From assembly GCF_017115165.1 (NCBI RefSeq), contig NZ_JABXKF010000053.1, forward strand, positions 103,841 to 167,840: 64,000 nt of DNA, in the 5' to 3' direction. Of the stretch, positions 58,506 through 64,000 are shown piece after piece; within the stretch, counting starts at the first letter, position 1, and every line of letters starts with the position of its first letter. A program made the translations under genes and the position numbers. Below the pieces are notes generated by a model. The model did not search any database and was not told where the DNA came from. It saw nothing but the letters and a program-made list of their open reading frames with translations. Source of the DNA: Nostoc sp. LPT. Its GTDB lineage: Bacteria > Cyanobacteriota > Cyanobacteriia > Cyanobacteriales > Nostocaceae.

Positions 58506-59201
58506 TTATTCATTACGAATAGCTATGATAGATTTAGTCATGCCAAAAACTACTTCATGCTTGATAAAACAATCGACAAATAACTCTTGTAACATTTTCT
58601 TATCTAACAAACGATAATTTTCAAGTTTGGCAGTAGCTTCGTTAACTGTCTGAGAACGTTTGTGATTTCCTAAATCAAAACGCATAATTAAACTAATTCT
58701 TACTGGCCTCGGTAGCCAATGGAAAAAAGGACACATAAAATGTGGCTCTATTGGAAACCAAAAATATGGTGTTTGTACATATGTATTTGGTGCTAGCCTT
58801 TTAACTTCTTTAGCAAAATTCATCATATTTTGCCAATTTCCAACATGCTCAATTACAGAATTAGAATGAACTATATGGAAAGAATTATCTGGAAAATCAT
58901 TCAGGTTGCAAGCATCTCCATAAATAAATTTATAATGTTCTTCAGTTGCTGGTAAAATTTCCCCAGGTAAATTAACAATAGTTATGTGAACTTTATTTCG
59001 CTTCAATAATTCTTCGGGTAATATATTCCAGTAATTTTTTCTTCCACCAATATCAAGTATGTTAACTAATCCATGCTTTTCATAAGTTTTTTCAATTATT
59101 GAAACTAAAGTTGCGATTCGTTTATTTCTAAATTTTGAACCGATGGATTTAGGATTATCATAATTACTTATTTTCTGGGCTATTTTATTAGATAAACTCA
59201 T
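58506..59201 (-). CDS. Class I SAM-dependent methyltransferase
   Basis: A 231-residue enzyme: VNILDIGGRKNYWNILPEEL (motif I), VHITIVNLPGEILPA (motif II), FIYGDACNLNDFPDNSFHIV HSNSVIEHVGNW (motif III/post) and VKRLAPNTYVQTPYFWFPIE PHFMCPFFHWLPRPVR. The PTPYFWFPIEPHF-type loop occurs in methyltransferases acting in sugar or polysaccharide pathways, but none adjoins. The gene is AT-rich relative to its neighbours and stands alone between repeat-containing gaps, which suggests acquisition. Confidence 0.85.
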   Translation of the reverse strand: MSLSNKIAQKISNYDNPKSIGSKFRNKRIATLVSIIEKTYEKHGLVNILDIGGRKNYWNILPEELLKRNKVHITIVNLPGEILPATEEHYKFIYGDACNLNDFPDNSFHIVHSNSVIEHVGNWQNMMNFAKEVKRLAPNTYVQTPYFWFPIEPHFMCPFFHWLPRPVRISLIMRFDLGNHKRSQTVNEATAKLENYRLLDKKMLQELFVDCFIKHEVVFGMTKSIIAIRNE

Positions 59202-59964
59202 AATTATTTCCTTTTAGTGTTACAGAAGCAGAATAGAAATTAGCAAGAACACTATGTAATGTTGAAGAAGTGCGTTTAAAAGTTTTGCACCTGTGCAAAA
59301 TCTAGACTAATAATTTATCGACTATCGCTCTTTAAAGAAACAAGGCAGGAGGAAAGAGGATTTGACTTGTTTATTCCATCTATAACGGAAGCGAGCGCGT
59401 CCGTAAATAGCTTTCATGACTCTCAAGAGATAAAAATTAATAAATCCTCAGATTAGGAGATGCCTGAAATAGCGAATAAAATTCTATTCATCAATGCAAT
59501 TAGTGTTAGAACTGCAATTGATAAATGTCAAATCTGAAAGACCCTAAGCTGAGATTTTAAGTAAATTAAAAAATTTGATAAATTGAATGACTAACCGGAC
59601 TCCACAGTATTATCTCACGAGAGTTGACAAAACGCGCTCTCAATAGAAGTGAGATTATAAATACTTATGCTTTGGAACATTTTGCATTAGTTTGATGGAT
59701 TAAATATCGGAGTTCCAAGTTGTTCGCCTACCTGCTCGGCGCAAAGTCAGGGCGGCCATTTCATGTCAATAATAACAGTCTATTCTCAATAATTTCAAAA
59801 ATAATCTCATTAGCCTTTGCTTATTGCTAAAGGTTTAAGCGTCACCGATAGCCTACCCCTACACAAAAGCAAGCTACGCATAGCGTCTCGTAGAAAAGGA
59901 ATAAGAGTTGCAGAGAGTTTTTGCGTAAGTCCTGAACAATTAGGAATGGCGCTCAAGAAGATTA
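59202..59964. other. Gene-free region of about 760 bp
   Basis: No supported reading frame. A repeat of the GCATAGCGTCTCGTAGAAAA GGAATAAG type lies at about 59875-59907, the same family as at 37790 and 51507. The rest has no visible structure; it may contain a degraded gene too far gone to recognise. Confidence 0.5.
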
Positions 59965-60666
59965 TTAACTAAGAACTAAGTGACTTAAAAAGAAGGCAAG
60001 GGCTGCACTACCCAAAGGAACTGTCAAATTGTCAATACCCAAAAATGAAACAGCTTCTAAAGCAGTAGCTATAACTGCCACTATCAGGGATATCGCCCAA
60101 GTTTGCCAACTGTTTCCTTGAGTTCCAATTAAAATCAAACTACTGACGACATAGCTAACGAGCATCATAGTTAGGGAGCCTTCCCAACTTTTTTCTGTAC
60201 CAAAAACTTTATACTTATGTTTACCAAAGCGTTGCCCAATTAAGGCTGCTAGTCCATCTCCCCAAGTCATTATCAAAATTCCGAGTGCTGCATACTGGGG
60301 TTGTTGTAAATACCAGAACCAGGCAACTAAAATACCGAAACTGACAGAATAAAAAAATGTCCCTAAACTTTGCCGTCCAACGCTATTAATACCAGGAAGA
60401 ATGGGCAATCGGTAGGACAATAAGGTGATTGCACTCGCTAAAATAGAAGCTGTAATCCCTACACTGGCAGGAATATCTAGCCACCAAGCGATTAAAATCA
60501 CATTACCAGTGCCAATATGAACTATCTTCCGCACGATTTCTGGCTCGTTGGCGAAGCGGTTTACCACCCATGCAATCAGGAGGATGAGTAATACCCAGAT
60601 TGTAGCCAACGCAATTTGCAGCCATAAAACCGGAATTGAGGTGAAGTCAGAAAATGTAATTAACAA
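59965..60666 (-). CDS. Phytol/polyprenol kinase family membrane protein (VTE5/Dgk-like)
   Basis: A 233-residue integral membrane protein with about seven hydrophobic segments. Family signature residues are present: EPEIVRKIVHIGTGNVILIA, ALGILIMTWGDGLAALIGQR FGKHKYKVFGTEKSWEGSLT, and DNLTVPLGSAALAFFLSHL. Cyanobacterial members phosphorylate phytol or related polyprenols (tocopherol and phytol salvage); the exact substrate cannot be told. The start ATG gives MLITFSDFTSIPVLWLQIAL. Divergent from yidD. Confidence 0.85.
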   Translation of the reverse strand: MLITFSDFTSIPVLWLQIALATIWVLLILLIAWVVNRFANEPEIVRKIVHIGTGNVILIAWWLDIPASVGITASILASAITLLSYRLPILPGINSVGRQSLGTFFYSVSFGILVAWFWYLQQPQYAALGILIMTWGDGLAALIGQRFGKHKYKVFGTEKSWEGSLTMMLVSYVVSSLILIGTQGNSWQTWAISLIVAVIATALEAVSFLGIDNLTVPLGSAALAFFLSHLVLS

Positions 60667-60727
60667 AGATGCAACAAAATGAAAAGTTTTATCCCTGTTA
60701 CTAATTTATAAGATTTGGGTGGCTGCA

Positions 60728-60964
60728 ATGAAATTATTATTTATTTGGCTGATTCGGGGCTACCGAATGTTTATCTCGCCGTTGTTTCTCCCGACTTGTC
60801 GCTTTCAACCAACTTGTTCGATGTATGCTATTCAAGCCATTGAACGATTTGGAGTGTTGCGTGGTGGGTGGATGGCAACTCGGCGGATTTTGCGCTGTCA
60901 TCCGTTTCATCCAGGTGGTTATGATCCAGTGCCAGAGGTGGTAGAAAAGGTAAAGGAGCAGTAG
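60728..60964 (+). CDS. yidD: Membrane protein insertion efficiency factor YidD
   Basis: A 78-residue protein: [69 protein letters not shown]. The P.CRF.PTCS.YA and GG.DPVP motifs are diagnostic. ATG 60728 is the family start; the frame opens three codons earlier at a GTG. YidD assists YidC-dependent membrane protein insertion. Usually it lies by rpmH-rnpA-yidC; here it does not. Confidence 0.95.
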   Translation: MKLLFIWLIRGYRMFISPLFLPTCRFQPTCSMYAIQAIERFGVLRGGWMATRRILRCHPFHPGGYDPVPEVVEKVKEQ

Positions 60965-61002
60965 TTTAGTACAAATTGTGGCGAATTGAGGGTTGGAATT
61001 TA

Positions 61003-61045
61003 AACGCAAAGGGGCGCGGAGGGAAGCGCAGAGGGACGCAGAGAA
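61003..61045. repeat. ACGCAAAGGGGCGCGGAGG dispersed repeat
   Basis: AACGCAAAGGGGCGCGGAGG followed by AAGCGCAGAGGGACGCAGAG, the same family as at 4124 and 20579. Downstream of yidD. Confidence 0.65.
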
Positions 61046-61163
61046 TGACAAGAGCGGTAATTTATTAAAGAAAGTGTTGGTGGGTATAGCTATTTGGGGA
61101 GATGTCAACAGATGAGGTTGTCATCTAGCGTGGGAAGGTTAAATGATTTAATTTAGACTTATC

Positions 61164-61391
61164 ATGATTAATCCTACTGCGATTTCTATACCTGAACCAC
61201 AAATTCCTACTCCTGGCCCAAGCCCGCTACCTAGTCCCAATCCTGAGCCGAATCCGCTACCGAGTCCCGAACCTGTACCGGGGCCAGCGATTCCTCAACC
61301 GTTACCGGGGCCTGTACCAGAACCAGTACCTGCTCCCATTCCTCAGACGGTTCCAGGCCCAATTCCCCAAACCATACCGGAACCTGTTTAG
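61164..61391 (+). CDS. Proline-rich low-complexity peptide
   Basis: A 75-residue frame composed mostly of Pro, Glu, Gly and Ser: PEPQIPTPGPSPLPSPNPEP then PLPGPVPEPVPAPIPQTVPG and PIPQTIPEPV. The irregular PxP pattern with periodic EP and GP is reminiscent of extracellular or wall-associated linkers, but no signal peptide is present. No ribosome site is clear and no partner gene is evident. The absence of stop codons could reflect the repeat composition, so expression is uncertain. ychF follows. Confidence 0.4.
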   Translation: MINPTAISIPEPQIPTPGPSPLPSPNPEPNPLPSPEPVPGPAIPQPLPGPVPEPVPAPIPQTVPGPIPQTIPEPV

Positions 61392-61436
61392 ATTACCTTG
61401 GTAATGTAATCCAAAATCCCAAATCTAAAATCAAAA

Positions 61437-62528
61437 ATGCTAAGAGCCGGAATTGTCGGACTTCCCAACGTCGGAAAATCTACTTTATTTAATGCTGTAG
61501 TTGCTAATGCTAAAGCTGAAGCAGCTAACTTCCCTTTTTGCACGATTGAACCGAATGTCGGCGTTGTCGCAGTACCGGATGAACGGTTAAATGTTCTTGC
61601 TAAAATTGCCAGTTCGGCACAAATTATCCCGGCACGGGTTGAATTTGTAGATATTGCCGGTTTAGTTAAAGGTGCAAGTCAGGGTGAGGGATTAGGGAAT
61701 CAATTCCTGTCCCACATCCGGGAAGTTGATGCGATCGTCCATGTGGTACGTTGTTTTGAAAATGACGATATTATCCACGTTGCTGGTTCTGTTGACCCAG
61801 CACGAGATATTGAAATCATTAATATAGAACTGGGTTTATCAGATTTATCACAAATTGAGCGGCGAATTGACCGCACTCGCAAACAAGCTCGTACTAGCAA
61901 AGATGCACAGTTTGAAATCACAGTTTTAGAAAAATTGGCTGCGGCTTTAAATGAAGGTAAATCGGTGCGTCAGGTGAGCTTGAACGAAGAAGAAACAGAA
62001 ATTATTAAAGGACTGGATCTGCTCACTTATAAGCCGATTATCTACGCCGCGAATGTATCTGAAGATGAGTTGGCAACTGGTAATCATTTTGTGGAAACAG
62101 TGCGGCAAATTGCAGCGACAGAAAATGCTCAAGTTGTGATAGTTTCGGCTCAAGTTGAAGCAGAATTAGTGGAATTACCAGAGTCAGATAAAGCTGATTT
62201 CCTCGCGTCTTTAGGTGTGGAAGAAGGCGGTTTGAAATCATTGATTCGGGCAACTTACATGCTTTTAGGCTTGCGGACATATTTCACCTGCGGCCCCAAA
62301 GAAACCCGCGCTTGGACAATTAACGCTGGAATGTCTGCACCTCAAGCAGCCGGTGTAATCCACAGTGATTTTGAAAGGGGATTTATTCGCGCCGAAACAG
62401 TCGCTTATAAAGACTTGGTAACAACCGGTTCGATGAATGCTGCAAAGGAGAAAGGGTTGGTTCGCAGTGAAGGGAAAGAGTATGTTGTGCAGGAAGGGGA
62501 TGTAATGTTGTTCCGATTTAATGTGTAG
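61437..62528 (+). CDS. ychF: Ribosome-binding ATPase YchF
   Basis: Obg-type ATPase of 363 residues. P-loop GLPNVGKSTLFNAVVANAKA EAANFPFCTIEPNVGVV, G3 DIAGLVKGASQGEGLGNQFL SHIREVDAIVHVVRCF, NVSEDE in place of the NKxD guanine motif (ATP preference), and a TGS domain ending YFTCGPKETRAWTINAGMSA PQAAGVIH and EYVVQEGDVMLFRFNV. The universally conserved C-terminus is complete. Start ATG gives MLRAGIVGLPNVGKS. Confidence 0.97.
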   Translation: MLRAGIVGLPNVGKSTLFNAVVANAKAEAANFPFCTIEPNVGVVAVPDERLNVLAKIASSAQIIPARVEFVDIAGLVKGASQGEGLGNQFLSHIREVDAIVHVVRCFENDDIIHVAGSVDPARDIEIINIELGLSDLSQIERRIDRTRKQARTSKDAQFEITVLEKLAAALNEGKSVRQVSLNEEETEIIKGLDLLTYKPIIYAANVSEDELATGNHFVETVRQIAATENAQVVIVSAQVEAELVELPESDKADFLASLGVEEGGLKSLIRATYMLLGLRTYFTCGPKETRAWTINAGMSAPQAAGVIHSDFERGFIRAETVAYKDLVTTGSMNAAKEKGLVRSEGKEYVVQEGDVMLFRFNV

Positions 62529-62752
62529 AGGTAATGGCGTTGTATAAATGCGGGATGATTTTATGGATTTTCCTTCGCGTGAGACATTAATCCAACGCCA
62601 ATAGTGAGGCGATCGCCATAAAATTTGCCTCTTCATAACTTTTCAAATATGCTCTTAAAGATTGAAGCTAGAGTAGGTGACACTTGCTCTAGCTTTAATC
62701 CTAATGACAGCTTACTCTGCTTACTCTGCCCCTTGTTGTCAGGTCGCAACAC

Positions 62753-63180
62753 TTAAGCAATGATATTGACGAAATCACCACTTTGGATTGTATAATCAGT
62801 CAAAAGTTGGCTGGAAAATGTGCCGTTTCCATTCGAGAGATAGACTTGGGCTGTTCCAATATTATCAACAGCATATGCACCTTTTTCTTGGCGAATTTTC
62901 CATTGGAGAGATAGACTTGGGCTGTATCAATATCATCAACAGCATATTCACCTTTCTCTTGGCGAATAAAGTCATCTCTACCATCACCGTTATAATCTCC
63001 TACAATCAAATTGACAAAATCACCTTTCTGGAATATGTAATCAGTTAATAGTTGGCTGGAAAAGGTACCATTTCCATTGGAGAGATAGACTTGGGCTGTA
63101 TCAATATCATCGGCAGCATATGCACCTTTTTCTTGGCGAATAAAGTCATCTTTACCATCACCGTTAAAATCAAAAGGCAT
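62753..63180 (-). pseudogene. FG-GAP-type repeat protein, third repeat fused by deletion and frameshifted
   Basis: From ATG 63180 the minus strand encodes two copies of a 58-residue Ca2+-binding beta-propeller unit (FIRQEKGAYAADDIDTAQVY LSNGNGTFSS, then QLLTDYIFQKGDFVNLIVGD YNGDGRDD). The second copy breaks at YLSNGK, where the sequence jumps directly into the third copy's IRQEKGAYAVDNIGTAQVYL in another frame, which continues to a stop at 62753 (GDFVNIIA). A unit-internal deletion between near-identical repeats therefore shifted the frame. Such proteins are often exported; no signal peptide is seen here. Confidence 0.75.
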
Positions 63181-63396
63181 TAATTTTTCCCCTTTTTGAC
63201 GAGAAGATTCAATTTCGTTTTTTCTCAGTAGTTACTGCAATTATTCTTTACAAACATTAAATTTACGCTCAACTAATATATTTTTATTAGTATACTTGCT
63301 GCTTAATAAGCATATTATAAATTAAAGTCTAATTTGATGTAAAGATATATTATTTATGAAATTAACTCAAACTTTTGTCACTCAACTAGCATAGCT

Positions 63397-63909
63397 TCAG
63401 CTACTTACACCCAAGATGTATACATAAGAACCCAAATTTTCATCATCTGTACCAAGAATCACACTGCCTTCTGCACCGGGAACAAGTTCCATAGCTTCAA
63501 TTTTGTGATAATCAGAGCGGTAGAGAGGAACAAATTGAGAATTTTGCCGCCACACAATTTTGTTACCACGCAATCCCAAGTAACCAGCGACATACACAGC
63601 TGACTGAAATGGACCATCATCTCCGGCATCACTTGCTGAAGTGATATATACAATTCCTACGGGGTCTACCTTAATATCTGAAATATGGCGAACATTTCCA
63701 GATGGAAACGGTACTTTCAGATTGGCAGAACCTGCGAGGGTAATTTGATATTTAGCTAAGTCAAACATTCCCCAAAAAATAGTTGCTGGTTGTTCTCCTT
63801 CACCTCGATGTCCCCAAATAGCAACTAATTTACCATCTATATTTTGTAATCCAAATGCTTCAAAGTTATTTCCTTGAATAATTTCTGGTAGACTGAATTC
63901 TTTCAGCAC
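63397..63909 (-). CDS. Hypothetical propeller-like protein, probably 5'-truncated
   Basis: A 170-residue frame: FEAFGLQNIDGKLVAIWGHR GEGEQPATIFWGMFDLAKYQ, NVRHISDIKVDPVGIVYITS ASDAGDDGPFQSAVYVAGYL and YHKIEAMELVPGAEGSVILG TDDENLGSYVYILGVSS. Strand-rich repeats with D/G loops suggest a beta-propeller fragment. The GTG start is weak; the frame continues upstream (RFEPAKKTISVLKEF) to a TGA at about 63945, suggesting the true N-terminus is missing or frameshifted. Function not recognised. Confidence 0.5.
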   Translation of the reverse strand: MLKEFSLPEIIQGNNFEAFGLQNIDGKLVAIWGHRGEGEQPATIFWGMFDLAKYQITLAGSANLKVPFPSGNVRHISDIKVDPVGIVYITSASDAGDDGPFQSAVYVAGYLGLRGNKIVWRQNSQFVPLYRSDYHKIEAMELVPGAEGSVILGTDDENLGSYVYILGVSS

Positions 63910-64000
63910 TGAAATGGTCTTCTTGGCAGGCTCGAATCTGATGTGATATCATGTCCGGGTAATTAGTTACGATTAAACTCCAAATTGAATCCACCAGTGA

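Overview
The window looks like chromosome of a filamentous, probably heterocyst-forming cyanobacterium of the Nostoc/Anabaena type. Supporting signs are very frequent HIP1-type GCGATCGC octamers, heptamer tandem repeats between genes (STRR-like: GTCATTT, AATGACT, GTGCTGA, TAGGGAG and CTCCTAA forms), several dispersed palindromic repeat families, an allophycocyanin alpha-B gene (apcD), a 'Mo-dependent nitrogenase C-terminal' family gene, a phytol-kinase-like gene, and closest-looking products of Nostocales type throughout.

Layout. 1-4106: lysine-pathway genes asd (cut by the left edge) and dapA, then RNase J. 4107-9516: a broken Uma2 gene, a DUF1877 gene, the Mo-nitrogenase C-terminal family gene, a membrane-anchored caspase homologue without its His/Cys dyad, and rpmF. 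9812-13204: a small molybdopterin oxidoreductase, aldehyde dehydrogenase and a hybrid sensor kinase. 13588-18658: three same-strand genes (TIR-AAA, AAA-Ig-like-membrane, membrane-lectin-like), the best candidate for an uncharacterised signalling or defence module. 18844-22989: urease ureD-A-B-C on the minus strand, with an unrelated membrane-anchored gene between ureA and ureB. 23064-27741: a methyltransferase, a lone ParA ATPase, an Rpn nuclease remnant and groES-groEL1 with both a CIRCE operator and a K-box. 28029-32392: decayed genes ([2Fe-2S] ferredoxin, NIL domain, Ser/Thr kinase, MazF toxin) among an intact response regulator, a WD40 protein and an antitoxin. 32476-45755: mostly housekeeping (asnS, rlmD-like, apcD, purL, purF, lysS) with a Doc-type toxin pair and a 119-bp MITE-like element. 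46181-49578: a mosaic of truncated genes (Uma2, SsuA, CadD, integrase, Uma2 again), a second MITE-like element and an EF-hand Ca2+ sensor gene carrying an in-frame stop. 49712-54885: a secreted protein, a geranylgeranyl-reductase-family flavoprotein and a kinase-FGE fusion whose 3' end is the variable repeat of a diversity-generating retroelement (DGR), with an adenine-rich template repeat downstream but no reverse transcriptase. 54964-63909: frr/pyrH, a thioredoxin-like protein, hydrolase, methyltransferase, phytol-kinase-like, yidD, ychF and a contracted FG-GAP repeat gene.

The most notable findings are the template/variable repeat pair without a local reverse transcriptase (53352-53800), the TIR/AAA gene trio, the active-site-less caspase homologue, the stop codon inside the EF-hand sensor gene, and the in-frame insertion of a dispersed repeat into purL. 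No tRNA, rRNA, CRISPR array or intact transposase gene was recognised. All calls come from reading the sequence; no database search was possible.
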